NCBI RefSeq assembly: GCF_015594725.1
Contig: NZ_JADNRC010000004.1
Location: forward strand, 230,538-294,537
Source of the DNA: Flavobacterium sp. ALJ2
GTDB taxonomy: Bacteria > Bacteroidota > Bacteroidia > Flavobacteriales > Flavobacteriaceae
Direction: 5' to 3'
Length of the DNA: 64,000 nucleotides
Shown here: positions 6,234 through 14,909 of the stretch, one piece after another
How the letters are laid out: the number at the start of each line of letters is the position of its first letter
Position numbering within the stretch: position 1 is the stretch's first letter
Made by a program: the position numbers and the translations under genes
Notes under the pieces: generated by a model
What the model saw: the letters and a program-made list of their open reading frames with translations, nothing else
Told to the model about the DNA's origin: nothing
Database searches by the model: none

Positions 6234-9200
6234 TTAAAAATAAGCTCTTAGCTGAATGTTTCCTGTATGAATAGTAGTTCCCATTTCGCCTTTTCGTCCC
6301 TGGTAGTTGACATTAACATCTAAAAATTGTGTAATATTTTTTTGTAATAGCAATCTCCACACCAAGTTTTGCCCTGTTTGTAAGCCTTCTAGCATTTGAA
6401 AACCTACAGATGAAAACTCATTGCCTGTGAATTTATTCTGGTAAAAAGAGAATTCTCCATTTAGGGTTATTTTTTTATCTCCTGCATAAGAGAATGATGT
6501 TCCTAATCGGGTTTGTTTTAAGGTTTCTTCATCGCCAATTTGGTTGTCTTTGTTTTGAATCTCATAAAAGAAATCCAAGCTTGTACTTTTAGAAAATAAA
6601 TAACTAATCTTTGGTGCTAGTTGATAACCAGTAAGTTTATAGTTTTTTTCGGGGAAACTTTCAGAAATAAGATCAGTTTGAATGGTTTTGGTGAAAAAGC
6701 TTAATAACCAGCTTTTATCATATAAATGAGAATATTGTAATTGATGCGAACTGTTTGTAGCTTGCTGAGACCCTATTGTAAGTAAGTTTCTGCTTTTGTT
6801 TTGTAAATAGGTATAAGTTGTTGAATGGTTTTGTTTGCCTCGATTATAAAATAGACTGTTTCTGAAACTTGAGTTTAAACCCAATACATTTTCATCAGAG
6901 GAATTAAAAGGGTTTAGCTCAAAACGATCGCCATTACTTTTTACTTTTCGATCTAATATAAATGAGGTTTGATTATAAAAATACGAGATTATTTTTTTTA
7001 TGCCAGTCTCATTTAACCATTGATTTGGATTTAGGGTTACTGATTGGGAAAATTTATTCTGATTTGTTTTTATGTAAACTCGGTTAGGCAAAAAGATTCG
7101 AATGTATTTTGCCTGATCAATAAATGCTGCGATTTCAAACTCTTGTAGCTCCTGAATTCCATTATTGTTGTAATCTATCCAAGTATAAACCCCTTGCCCT
7201 GCGGGAACTTCTATGTATGTATAATCTTGTTGTGGCATTGTTCCTGAGTTGGTTTCGTATGCAGTAGTAGTTTGAATAAACTGATTAAAAAATCGATCGT
7301 TATATAGAATTCTTGAGTTTAAAGAAGGTTCTCTTTTTTTAGTAACATCTTCAAAATTTAATACTCTATAGCTTGCATATACAGACAAATCACTTTTGGT
7401 GGTTTGTATCAACTTTGACTTCAAGTAATAGGTTTGAGAATTATTTACACGTTGTAATAATCCGTTTTGCAAACTATCATTGCTTCGTCTTAAAAATCCC
7501 AATTCTACAAAAACTTTGGTACTATCACCACGACCCACAAATAAGCCATATTCATTAAATCGTTGGCTTAAAACCGAAAACTGATTGGTTTCCTTATTCT
7601 TTTCTTGATTGTCCTCGAGTTGTATTGTGCCACCAACCCAGTTTTTATTAAAATGATAACGGGCTTGAGTTTGATTTCTTAAAAACTTAGAAGTCGATAT
7701 TATACTGTTGCTATTTAATAAACTACCTTGATTTTGAATAAGCCAGTTTTTTAGTTTAAAAAGTCCATTAACTGTATGTCGGCTTCCAGAATAGTTTTTG
7801 GTAAAATCTAAATTTTCAAATTGATAGGTAATCAGTCCTATATCGGATGATTTTTTTTGAGGAAACAAATCGAAGTTTAATCCCGAAATCAGTAAACTTT
7901 GATTCCCAAACCGTGTTGCGGGAAGATTCCAATCCCGATCAAACTCAATATTATAAAGTCGTTCAACTGATTTGAAATTTTCCTGAATAAATTGATAATT
8001 TATAAATGCATCCAGATTCCAGCTTTTACTAAACAAACGCTGTTTAGCGTTTATTTTGGTAGCGATACCTTTATTATTGCTATCCTGTATATTCGAAAAT
8101 AAGTTTGCATCATTGTTACTAACTCCAAGTTCAAAATCAAAAATAGTTTTTTCGGTTGGGCTATATTTACCCAAAAAAGTAGCTACTTGTAGTTTTATTG
8201 GAGCAACAAGTTTAACAATTGGAGCATAATTTCCCTGCGAAATACCATTTATAGGAGCAATATATTCATAAATACGATCAATAGTATTTACGTTCTTGAG
8301 GATATAGTCTCCAGAGTGAGCGCCTATTAAATTGAATCTTACGTTGTAAAGCTCCTCTTTAGGATCATTGGAGAATTCGTATATTTCCTCCCCGTTAAGT
8401 ATTATTTTTTTATAGAGAATTTTATTGTCTGAATACGTATCTGCATATGCTGAGGGAGCAATCATAGCATTTGTATCATCTCCTGCATTACTTAATATTT
8501 CAACCTGTTCCTTGGTTAAATTTTGCTGTAGCGGTTGGTTTTTTAAATCATTTTCGGAGTATAAATACCCTCCAAAGCTCCATTTTTTATTTTCATGAGT
8601 TACTCCAGCATAAGTTACAAATCGGGTGTAATTTTGATTTGAATATTGGTATTCCACGCTTATTCGCATCTCTGAAGTAATGGTGAATAACGAAGTAAAA
8701 GTGATTTCGCCGGCATTATAGTCAATAGTATAATCTTTATTTTCACCTCGTTTTAATAAAACACCATTTACATATACTCGCTCAGAACCCGAAATCACCA
8801 ATATATATAGCTCACCATTTTGTCCAGTTAGTTTATATGGGCCTTGATTTCCTTCTTGTCCAGTAATGTTGCTTTTAGCATATTGACCTCTTACTAGTGC
8901 AGCCGAGGCGAATACATTGGTTTTACTTTCTTCATCGCCAAAATTAAAATTAACGGCCAGTCCTTGAACCTTTTTATCAAAATTAAGGAATTGAGTTTTT
9001 TTGTTCTCAAGAAAAATATCTCCAGCTCGTAATGCCCAATTATTGCTAAAGAGTTCTATAAATATATTGTCAAATTGATCTAGCTTTTGAGAATAACCAC
9101 CGTCTTGTAGCGGAATATTATTGTCTTGTAATGAAGCACGAATACTTACATTATCGGATATTTTTCCTGTAATTTGAAGATCCAGATTGGAGTTTAAAAC

Positions 9201-9665
9201 TGTGTTTTGATTGTTGCCAATGGTGATTCCGCGAGTAATACTTCCCGAAGTAGTTAATCCATCAAAAGGAGTAATAGTTTTAACATTCTTAGGCTGTATT
9301 TGGTACAGAGATTCAGAAGTTGCGCCATTGCTTACAATTCTATTAGAGTCGTAAATTTTATATTCTTTGGTTAGTATATCGGGAAGCTTTAAATACTCAA
9401 CTGTTATGGAGTCGGTACTCGAAGTTAATTTTCCGTTTAAAAGTAATGTTCCTTTTTGAAAGTTAATTTTGTATAAACTGCTATCAATAAGTTTATTGTT
9501 GGCGTCTAAAAGCTGAAAAAAATTGGAATTGATACTAAAGTTCTCTAAATAAATAGTGTCTCGAGAGGTACCGATTTTTTTGGTTTTATAGTACGAGTTT
9601 ATTTCCTGGGCATGAAGCCCAGAACAAAAAATAATTACAATCCAAAAAAGTAATTTTTTAATCAT
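6234..9665 (-). CDS. Large outer-membrane beta-barrel protein
   Basis: 1143 aa from ATG 9665; a GTG two codons upstream (9671) is also possible. An N-terminal signal peptide ends GLHAQ. The N-terminal 150 residues look like a periplasmic Ig or beta domain. Then comes a conserved block (SITRGITIGNNQNTVLNS, LDLQITGKISDNVSIRAS) followed by alternating amphipathic strands to a terminal RAYF, as expected for a long barrel ending in Phe. The block resembles a segment I associate with conserved flavobacterial cell-surface proteins distantly like SprA, but I cannot assign a function. No plug or TonB box is evident, so it is not an obvious TonB-dependent receptor. Confidence 0.7.
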   Translation of the reverse strand: MIKKLLFWIVIIFCSGLHAQEINSYYKTKKIGTSRDTIYLENFSINSNFFQLLDANNKLIDSSLYKINFQKGTLLLNGKLTSSTDSITVEYLKLPDILTKEYKIYDSNRIVSNGATSESLYQIQPKNVKTITPFDGLTTSGSITRGITIGNNQNTVLNSNLDLQITGKISDNVSIRASLQDNNIPLQDGGYSQKLDQFDNIFIELFSNNWALRAGDIFLENKKTQFLNFDKKVQGLAVNFNFGDEESKTNVFASAALVRGQYAKSNITGQEGNQGPYKLTGQNGELYILVISGSERVYVNGVLLKRGENKDYTIDYNAGEITFTSLFTITSEMRISVEYQYSNQNYTRFVTYAGVTHENKKWSFGGYLYSENDLKNQPLQQNLTKEQVEILSNAGDDTNAMIAPSAYADTYSDNKILYKKIILNGEEIYEFSNDPKEELYNVRFNLIGAHSGDYILKNVNTIDRIYEYIAPINGISQGNYAPIVKLVAPIKLQVATFLGKYSPTEKTIFDFELGVSNNDANLFSNIQDSNNKGIATKINAKQRLFSKSWNLDAFINYQFIQENFKSVERLYNIEFDRDWNLPATRFGNQSLLISGLNFDLFPQKKSSDIGLITYQFENLDFTKNYSGSRHTVNGLFKLKNWLIQNQGSLLNSNSIISTSKFLRNQTQARYHFNKNWVGGTIQLEDNQEKNKETNQFSVLSQRFNEYGLFVGRGDSTKVFVELGFLRRSNDSLQNGLLQRVNNSQTYYLKSKLIQTTKSDLSVYASYRVLNFEDVTKKREPSLNSRILYNDRFFNQFIQTTTAYETNSGTMPQQDYTYIEVPAGQGVYTWIDYNNNGIQELQEFEIAAFIDQAKYIRIFLPNRVYIKTNQNKFSQSVTLNPNQWLNETGIKKIISYFYNQTSFILDRKVKSNGDRFELNPFNSSDENVLGLNSSFRNSLFYNRGKQNHSTTYTYLQNKSRNLLTIGSQQATNSSHQLQYSHLYDKSWLLSFFTKTIQTDLISESFPEKNYKLTGYQLAPKISYLFSKSTSLDFFYEIQNKDNQIGDEETLKQTRLGTSFSYAGDKKITLNGEFSFYQNKFTGNEFSSVGFQMLEGLQTGQNLVWRLLLQKNITQFLDVNVNYQGRKGEMGTTIHTGNIQLRAYF

Positions 9666-9671
9666 AAACAC

Positions 9672-9979
9672 TTTAACTCCAAAACTTCAAAAGTAGTATT
9701 TATAATTGGGAAATATAGGTAACGTTGATGATGATGAATTAAAGAATATTGTAAAGATGTATTTTATAAATTTTGATAAGATATAATTAGTAAAATTAAG
9801 ATTTCAAGAAAAGGAAATTAGGGTTTAGAATGCCAATGTAGTGGCTATTTTTTTTTTAAAGGGTATTGTTTAGAAATATTTTAAGTACCTAATAACCTAA
9901 GTATTTAATTTTGCAAGGCAAATCTATAAGTACCTATAAATGAGTATTATATGTAAATTTATTATTTTTAATCTGTATA
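9672..9979. other. Gene-free control region with a 9-bp direct repeat
   Basis: No gene is visible. Two exact copies of AAGTACCTA (9883-9891 and 9928-9936) lie 45 bp apart, about four helical turns, upstream of the promoter of the XRE regulator at 10030. Such phased repeats are candidate operator half sites, possibly for autoregulation. The rest is AT-rich with a long T tract near 9850. Confidence 0.4.
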
Positions 9980-10012
9980 TTTGTCAATTGTGTAATTTTT
10001 CTTATATTTTTG
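9980..10012 (+). promoter_or_regulatory. Bacteroidetes-type promoter of XRE gene 1
   Basis: TTTG (9980-9983), 21 nt, then TATTTTTG (10005-10012), matching TTTG-N19-21-TAnnTTTG. Transcription would begin near 10018, only about 12 nt before ATG 10030. This argues against the longer reading frame opening at 9940. Confidence 0.6.
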
Positions 10013-10029
10013 TAGTTAAAATAGAGTTA

Positions 10030-10377
10030 ATGAATTTAGTTGTAGGAAATAAGTTAAAGCAGTTGCGTAGAAGTAAAGACTTGTCACAAGAACAAGCGGC
10101 AAATTTGTTAGAAGTGTCACAATCTACTTATGCTAGGATCGAAAGAGGGGAGAGTAGTTCATGGGCAAGCCATATAAATAAAATATGTACAGTGTTCAAA
10201 ATAAGCCCAGAAGAGCTAGTAAAGAATGTAATAGCAGAAAATAGAGAAGAGATTAGTAATTTAAATGAAACTTTTATAATTAATCAATTATCTGATAAAA
10301 TAATAGAACAATATGAGGCTCGAATAAAGGAGTTAAAAAAAGTAATAAAAGGTTTAAAGAAAAAACGAAAGCTATAA
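10030..10377 (+). CDS. XRE-family transcriptional regulator, paralogue 1
   Basis: 115 aa. Residues about 5-60 form a Cro/CI-type helix-turn-helix (NKLKQLRRSKDLSQEQAANL, then SQSTYARIERGESSSW, the recognition helix and following Arg-Ile-Glu-Arg-Gly turn). The C-terminal third is a charged coiled-coil (EQYEARIKELKKVIKGLKKK), likely for dimerisation. It is a close paralogue of the protein at 15358-15705, with the same length and an identical YARIERGESSSWASH segment. The two genes bracket the bacteriocin-type cluster, so both may control it. The start was chosen from the promoter position and by alignment with the paralogue. Confidence 0.85.
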   Translation: MNLVVGNKLKQLRRSKDLSQEQAANLLEVSQSTYARIERGESSSWASHINKICTVFKISPEELVKNVIAENREEISNLNETFIINQLSDKIIEQYEARIKELKKVIKGLKKKRKL

Positions 10378-10481
10378 AAAACGAAGCTGTCTAAAAAAGT
10401 ATTCTTTTTCTCGTTTTTTAAAGTTGAGGGTTTTGGTTTAATCAATATTAAAATAGGGATTTAGGATTTCGGCTAATTTAT

Positions 10482-10676
10482 TTAACCAATAAACCCATGG
10501 TCTAACTCTGTTGTATGGCATTCTAATGTCTCATTTCCTCTAATTAAACTTAATGCAATTACGTAGTTTAAGTGGCGAATTATTTTGGTCATAGATTCGG
10601 GAGGTACGTCCTTACTAAAAAATTCGAGAAGCTTTTCAGGATTGTAGCTTGTAGCGGATGTGTGTTTTGCATTCAT
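10482..10676 (-). CDS. Small soluble protein, unknown function
   Basis: 64 aa (MNAKHTSATSYNPEKLLEFF...). The middle (PEKLLEFFSKDVPPESMTKI) looks helical and well composed, and a distinct start with ATG follows an AT-rich leader, so I think it is real. The family is not recognised; Thr/Ser at the N-terminus and Cys near the end are the only features. A reading frame on the opposite strand is less plausible in composition. A bidirectional hairpin (10706-10738) lies directly upstream. Confidence 0.5.
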   Translation of the reverse strand: MNAKHTSATSYNPEKLLEFFSKDVPPESMTKIIRHLNYVIALSLIRGNETLECHTTELDHGFIG

Positions 10677-10705
10677 AATGTAGTAATTTCAGAAGTTACA
10701 AATAC

Positions 10706-10738
10706 AAGAAAACCCGTACAATCAATACGGGTTTTCTT
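10706..10738. terminator. Bidirectional hairpin
   Basis: AAGAAAACCCGTA (10706-10718) pairs perfectly with TACGGGTTTTCTT (10726-10738), giving a 13-bp stem with a 7-nt loop. It is flanked by A and T runs, so it could insulate the small gene ending at 10482 from transcripts of the ABC exporter operon. Confidence 0.65.
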
Positions 10739-11069
10739 ATCAATAAAAATAATTAGGCTAGTAACCTCCTAACTTTACGTTTATGTTGCCGGTTTTCGGT
10801 ACTCCTAATAATTTTGAATAACCGTTGTAAACTAACAGAAAGAGGTTGTCTTTAGACAGCCTCTTAAGTAGGATATAAAATAAATCATCTAGAAATAGAA
10901 TGTTTGTTTACCTCATATTTAAGTTAATTTTCTTTTGAAGAAGGGTTTAGGTTTAAGCACAAAAGCCATAATTTTTTTGTTTCCATTAAAAGATAGAAAA
11001 AGCACCAATATATAGGAAGCTTGAATTTATCTTTAATTAGCTATATGATTTATTATGAAGAAAAATTAT
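10739..11069. other. Gene-free stretch downstream of the exporter, with a start-less frame and hairpin
   Basis: On the minus strand 10851-10753 is an open frame of 32 codons rich in Arg/Lys (RSTENRQHKRKVRRLLA end) but without any ATG, GTG or TTG, so it is probably a remnant. A hairpin AAGAGGTTGTC/GACAGCCTCTT at 10840-10865 (4-nt loop, one G-U pair) may end the exporter transcript. I see nothing else. Confidence 0.35.
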
Positions 11070-13223
11070 TTACAAGGTTTCCCAATAAGTGCTATAAAAG
11101 TTTTTGGTTTCCATTAATTCTAAATGATTCCCCGATTTAGAAATTGTTTTGTTTTCTAGAATATAAATAGTATCGGCTATTTTTTTTAGCATATTTAAGC
11201 GATGTGAGATAAAAAAAATGGCACATTCTTTTTTAATTTTTTGCAGGAGATCTATAGTAAATTGTTCTGTGTTTCGGTCCATTGCAGCAGTAGCCTCATC
11301 AAGAATTAATAATTGAGGTTTTTTGTATAATGCTCTAGCCAAAGCTAGAATCTGTTTTTGACCTCCAGACAAATTGATACCTTCTTCACCAAGAATAGTT
11401 GTTAAGTCTTGAGGTAATTGGCTAAAATAGAAATCAAAACCATATTGTTCTATAAACTTTATGAAGCCCTCTGGCGTTTCTTCTTTGCCGAGTAAAATGT
11501 TATCAATAACGTTTCCGTTAAAAATAGTAATTTCTTGAGGAATTACCGCCAATAAATCCCTATAGTATTTAAGACCAATTTCTTTAAGAGAATATTTATT
11601 GTTTAGGATGATATTTCCGTTTTCAAAATTATAAAAGCGCTGTAGTATTTGGCTTAAGGTACTTTTTCCGCTTCCACTTTCTCCAACAATAGCAATAAAC
11701 TCACCTTTTCTCATTTCTATGTTTACATCATGAAAAAGTTCGCTTCTTCCTGCAAAGCGAAAAGAAAGATTTTGGATTGAAATTTTTTCAATTGAAAAAA
11801 CTTCTAAACCTTCTTCGTTTTCTTTTTCTATCGATGCAAATTCGTACATTCTATTAAAAGCAATTTTAGCTTCATTTATTGGGATTGATATTAATGCTAG
11901 ATTAGCGATAGAAGGTAACAAAGAACTTATGATACCTAAAATTGCCATTAATTCGCCAATTTTAATTTCTTTATTAAAAACCTGTATAGAAGTGTAAATC
12001 AAAATACTAATCGAAAAGAGAACACTAGCTAAGCCAGATTTCCAAGATAAAGAGATGTTTATTTTTCCCAGATTGAATTTTTTTTCTTGAAAATTAGTAA
12101 AGATCTGTTCATTTAATTTATTAAAGATAGGTTGTTTATTGTCGTTTTTTATAGTTGAAATTCCTTGAATACTATTGATGTAATTGCTTTCGTTTAGGGC
12201 ATAACTTTGCATGACATCTTTCTGAGAATCTATTATTTTTTTATTGTTCCGATAAATTATAAAAAAATAAATGGGTAAACTTAGCAAGGAAATCAAGCCC
12301 AATTTCCAAGAATAACTAAACAAAAATAGTAATGAAATGATAGCTACTAAAATATCTATGACTAAAGTACTTGTAAGCATTTTTATTACATTTTGTACAC
12401 GCTGTGTATCGTTTAATCTTGCCACAAGTTCCCCTATTTTTCGAGTATCAAAAAAGGGTTTTGGTAATTGTAATATAGAGGAGAAAAATGAATTGTTTAT
12501 TCGATTATTAAAATCTTTAGATTGTTGTAATAAAAAGTACTCTCGTAGAACAGTTATTCCAACTCTGGCTAAGAGCAAGATAACTAATAAAGAAATTCCT
12601 GAAATTAACTTTTTGATATTATGTGAAGGTAAAATATCATCTATCAATTTTTGAGAAAATAAAGCCATAGACATTCCTAAACCAGCGATAAATACACCTA
12701 ATAAAACAGAGATCCAAATAAGTTTATAATCTTCCTTTAGTAGATTTAAAAACCATTTTATCTTAGCGTTTTTTTCTGCTTTTTCGGTTGTAAAATTCTC
12801 GTTTGGTTCTAGCGTTAAACAAGTTTTTGAAATCCAAATTTTCTCTAATTCTTCTGTAGGTAAATTATAAATTCCTTTTGCAGGATCTCCAATCAAGAAG
12901 CCTTTGTTTTTATTATATTCATAACAAACTACATAATGTTGTAGTTTGTTTTCGATTAAAACATGTAAAATTACAGGCTGTTTGTGGTTAATAAGAGCTT
13001 GGATATCTGCTTCACAGCCTTCGGCATTAAATCCTAACTTATTGGCAGCTTGGTATAAGCCCAGTACCGTAGTGCCTTGCTTGTTTGTACCACTTATTTC
13101 TCGAAGTTTTTCGATAGACTGGTTTCCGTTATATAATTTTATTATTGACAATAAACAGGCTACACCACAATCGGATTGGTCTAATTGTGAGGTGTGCGTT
13201 TGTTGTATGTGTTTTAAATTCAT
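11070..13223 (-). CDS. C39-peptidase ABC exporter (PCAT) for double-glycine peptides
   Basis: 717 aa from ATG 13223 (a longer ATG at 13241 overlaps the upstream gene's end). Residues 1-125 are a C39 cysteine peptidase with Cys19 in QSDCGVAC, His96 in QHYVV and Asp113 in GDPAKG. Residues about 155-455 form six transmembrane helices. The C-terminal ATPase has Walker A GESGSGKST, signature LSGGQKQ, Walker B LLILDEAT and switch His in FISHR. Such proteins cleave after a Gly-Gly leader and export the peptide in one step. All catalytic residues are intact. The matching substrate is encoded at 15052-15204. No HlyD-type adaptor is adjacent. Confidence 0.9.
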   Translation of the reverse strand: MNLKHIQQTHTSQLDQSDCGVACLLSIIKLYNGNQSIEKLREISGTNKQGTTVLGLYQAANKLGFNAEGCEADIQALINHKQPVILHVLIENKLQHYVVCYEYNKNKGFLIGDPAKGIYNLPTEELEKIWISKTCLTLEPNENFTTEKAEKNAKIKWFLNLLKEDYKLIWISVLLGVFIAGLGMSMALFSQKLIDDILPSHNIKKLISGISLLVILLLARVGITVLREYFLLQQSKDFNNRINNSFFSSILQLPKPFFDTRKIGELVARLNDTQRVQNVIKMLTSTLVIDILVAIISLLFLFSYSWKLGLISLLSLPIYFFIIYRNNKKIIDSQKDVMQSYALNESNYINSIQGISTIKNDNKQPIFNKLNEQIFTNFQEKKFNLGKINISLSWKSGLASVLFSISILIYTSIQVFNKEIKIGELMAILGIISSLLPSIANLALISIPINEAKIAFNRMYEFASIEKENEEGLEVFSIEKISIQNLSFRFAGRSELFHDVNIEMRKGEFIAIVGESGSGKSTLSQILQRFYNFENGNIILNNKYSLKEIGLKYYRDLLAVIPQEITIFNGNVIDNILLGKEETPEGFIKFIEQYGFDFYFSQLPQDLTTILGEEGINLSGGQKQILALARALYKKPQLLILDEATAAMDRNTEQFTIDLLQKIKKECAIFFISHRLNMLKKIADTIYILENKTISKSGNHLELMETKNFYSTYWETL

Positions 13224-13230
13224 TATAATT

Positions 13231-13752
13231 TTAATTGGCATTCATTTTTTTGATTAAAGTTTCGATTTTTATTTGCCCTTTTATTTTATCTATTAAGTTT
13301 TGTTCCTTATCATAAAGTACTAAATAAGGCAATGTATTTATGTCAAAAGTAGAAGCGAAAGTAATTTTGTCATCACATAAAAAATGAATGTTGTTATACG
13401 TATTCAGTTGATATTCCTTAGCAAATTTTTTTATGTTTTCGTTTTTTTCAAATGATACAAAAATTAATTGAAAATCATTTAAATACTTCATATTTTCTTT
13501 AATCATTTTAGCTTCTTCATTGCAAAATTCGCATTCTGTATTAAAATAAATAAAAATAGTTGCAGTTCCTTTTTTTAGATTTTTTTTGGTAAAAAGTCCT
13601 CCATTTATATCTGGATATAAAAATTCAGGAATGCTTTTTATGTTTTGAGCAATTTCTTTTTTTTGATTTATTTTAGATACTATTTTGTAACCTAAAAAAA
13701 GTAAAATACCCATGAATGCTATAAGAAGAGTAATTTTTAGTTTTTTTTTCAT
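13231..13752 (-). CDS. Membrane-anchored thioredoxin-fold protein
   Basis: 173 aa with one N-terminal transmembrane helix (about residues 6-24) and a periplasmic thioredoxin/AhpC-TSA-like domain. The active site is CEFC (Cys74 and Cys77) after the strand ATIFIYFNTE, and a cis-Pro is seen in NTLPYLVLYD. It is likely a thiol-disulfide oxidoreductase. Its stop lies 8 nt before ATG 13223 of the exporter, so the two are translationally close. The candidate bacteriocin has two Cys in its core, so disulfide formation or reduction of that peptide is an attractive, unproven role. Confidence 0.8.
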   Translation of the reverse strand: MKKKLKITLLIAFMGILLFLGYKIVSKINQKKEIAQNIKSIPEFLYPDINGGLFTKKNLKKGTATIFIYFNTECEFCNEEAKMIKENMKYLNDFQLIFVSFEKNENIKKFAKEYQLNTYNNIHFLCDDKITFASTFDINTLPYLVLYDKEQNLIDKIKGQIKIETLIKKMNAN

Positions 13753-13769
13753 TTTTGTAGTTCTTTATT

Positions 13770-13910
13770 TTAAATCAATGATGTAATAATGAAAATCATG
13801 GCAACAGTACCTAGAAAAGTCTGGGCAATGTATATATTAGAAAAGAAATATCGAACAACATGCGAAATAAGGATGATAGAGCATATAATAAGAAATATTT
13901 TTCTGTAGTT
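13770..13910 (-). pseudogene. Start-less small membrane ORF in the bacteriocin cluster
   Basis: An open frame of 46 codons encodes a strongly hydrophobic protein (NYRKIFLIICSIILISHVV, then a second helix ending in FIITSLI) and fills most of the gap between the redox protein and the polytopic membrane protein. Composition and position look like a real small membrane gene, but no ATG, GTG or TTG exists in frame before a TAA. A one-base shift would join it to an ISKTTEK-like start. It may be a frameshifted gene, or use an unusual start. Confidence 0.35.
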
Positions 13911-13919
13911 TTAGATATT

Positions 13920-14552
13920 TTAAGAATAACTAAGTGTAAAAAACATTACTGTTGTTATCCATAATAATAAAGCAGGTCCATAACTATAAACTACAATTTT
14001 AAGTCCTTTGTCCATATTCGTATCAGTTTCTTTACCAATAAAATAGGCAAGAATAAGCCAGTATGTTAACTCAAATAAATTAAGAGTTTGGAAAGGATAA
14101 ATAAACCAAGTTTCTAATCCCCTATATCCAACTATATTTAGTGCTGATAATGGGTAGAAATATTGAATATCTTCTAAATCGTAGTTGGTTTGAAAAAAAT
14201 AAAACCAAATAATTTTAGTTGTGGCTACCAATAAAAATATAAACTCAGCTTTAATTACAATGTTCCATAAAGAGTTATACCCTACTTCTTTTTGACTGAA
14301 AAAATAAGTGCCCACATACAATACTGTTGCAATTATACTTGTTTTGATTACAATATATATTGGAAAAAAAATATAAGAAATCCACTTCCATTTATTCTGA
14401 AATTCGAAAAAATGATTCAATTGTTGAGAGGTAAGTTTTTCTGCTATTGTATTGTAAAGTAATTTATCAATGTCTAAAGCTATTTTTGTAATTTCAGAAA
14501 TTAGAATTAATAGAATAGAAAATAATATACATTTTACAAGAGGATTTTTCAT
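13920..14552 (-). CDS. Polytopic membrane protein of the bacteriocin cluster
   Basis: 210 aa with about five hydrophobic helices (residues about 7-25, 58-85, 95-118, 155-175, 185-207) and a short acidic loop (YDLEDIQYFYPL). The overall look resembles small Yip1-like or immunity-type membrane proteins, but I cannot name the family. It is followed by the start-less frame, the redox protein and the exporter, so it is probably co-transcribed with them. A role in self-protection against the peptide or in secretion is plausible from position only. Confidence 0.7.
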   Translation of the reverse strand: MKNPLVKCILFSILLILISEITKIALDIDKLLYNTIAEKLTSQQLNHFFEFQNKWKWISYIFFPIYIVIKTSIIATVLYVGTYFFSQKEVGYNSLWNIVIKAEFIFLLVATTKIIWFYFFQTNYDLEDIQYFYPLSALNIVGYRGLETWFIYPFQTLNLFELTYWLILAYFIGKETDTNMDKGLKIVVYSYGPALLLWITTVMFFTLSYS

Positions 14553-14637
14553 TTTTATTATAAATTTTAAAATAGCTAAATACTTCTAGTATGTAACAGA
14601 ATATTAGAATTACGGATGTTTATTGCCAGAAATCTTG

Positions 14638-14678
14638 TTTTTAATTAATTACTAGATAAAATAGTTATTAATTAAAAA
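14638..14678. terminator. A+T hairpin after tatA
   Basis: A 17-bp stem with one mismatch (TTTTTAATTAATTACTA against TAGTTATTAATTAAAAA), flanked by A/T runs, 12 nt past the tatA stop on the minus strand. All pairs except two are A-T, so it would be a weak or partial terminator between tatA and the downstream membrane genes. Confidence 0.5.
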
Positions 14679-14689
14679 TAAGTATTAGG

Positions 14690-14848
14690 CTATGTTTTTT
14701 TTTCATCTTCTTTTTCTTTAGATGCTTTCTTGAATTCTTTTATACCATTTCCAATTCCTTTCATTAATTCAGGGATTTTTTTTCCGCCAAATAATAAAGT
14801 TATTGCAAAGATTATAAGTATTATTTCTGTAGTTCCTAATCTTCCCAT
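14690..14848 (-). CDS. tatA: TatA/E-type twin-arginine translocase protein
   Basis: 52 aa from ATG 14848, starting [20 protein letters not shown]. The alternative start 11 codons upstream would read through the stem of the preceding terminator, so it is not chosen. It has one N-terminal helix, then the conserved [20 protein letters not shown] amphipathic segment and a charged KEKEDEKK tail, as in TatA. No tatB or tatC is nearby. Finding it between a bacteriocin precursor and its exporter is unusual; it may be chance or a recruited pore-forming or immunity part. The DUF1501 protein in this window carries a Tat-like signal, so the organism probably uses Tat. Confidence 0.85.
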   Translation of the reverse strand: MGRLGTTEIILIIFAITLLFGGKKIPELMKGIGNGIKEFKKASKEKEDEKKT

Positions 14849-14863
14849 AGGCTTTGTTTTAAT

Positions 14864-14902
14864 AAAAGCGACCTTAAACAAATTTGTTTAAAGGTCGCTT
14901 TT
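14864..14902 (-). terminator. Strong terminator between peptide genes and tatA
   Basis: A stem of about 19 bp with one bulged A (AAAAGCGACCTT...AAGGTCGCTTTT) begins 8 nt past the stop of the microprotein gene and is followed on the minus strand by TTTTATT. It would make the bacteriocin-microprotein transcript separate from, or much more abundant than, the tatA-exporter transcript, a common layout for bacteriocin precursors. Confidence 0.75.
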
Positions 14903-14909
14903 AAAGGAG

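Noticed and set aside
9940..10029. N-terminal extension of XRE gene 1
   Set aside because: The promoter at 9980-10012 lies inside the extension, and the paralogue at 15358 lacks it.
10572..10772. Plus-strand frame opposite the small gene at 10482-10676
   Set aside because: It runs through a hairpin (10706-10738); composition is less protein-like than the minus-strand frame.
13785..13900. Plus-strand short ORF starting at an ATG near 13792
   Set aside because: The opposite strand encodes a far more protein-like two-helix sequence in line with the cluster direction.
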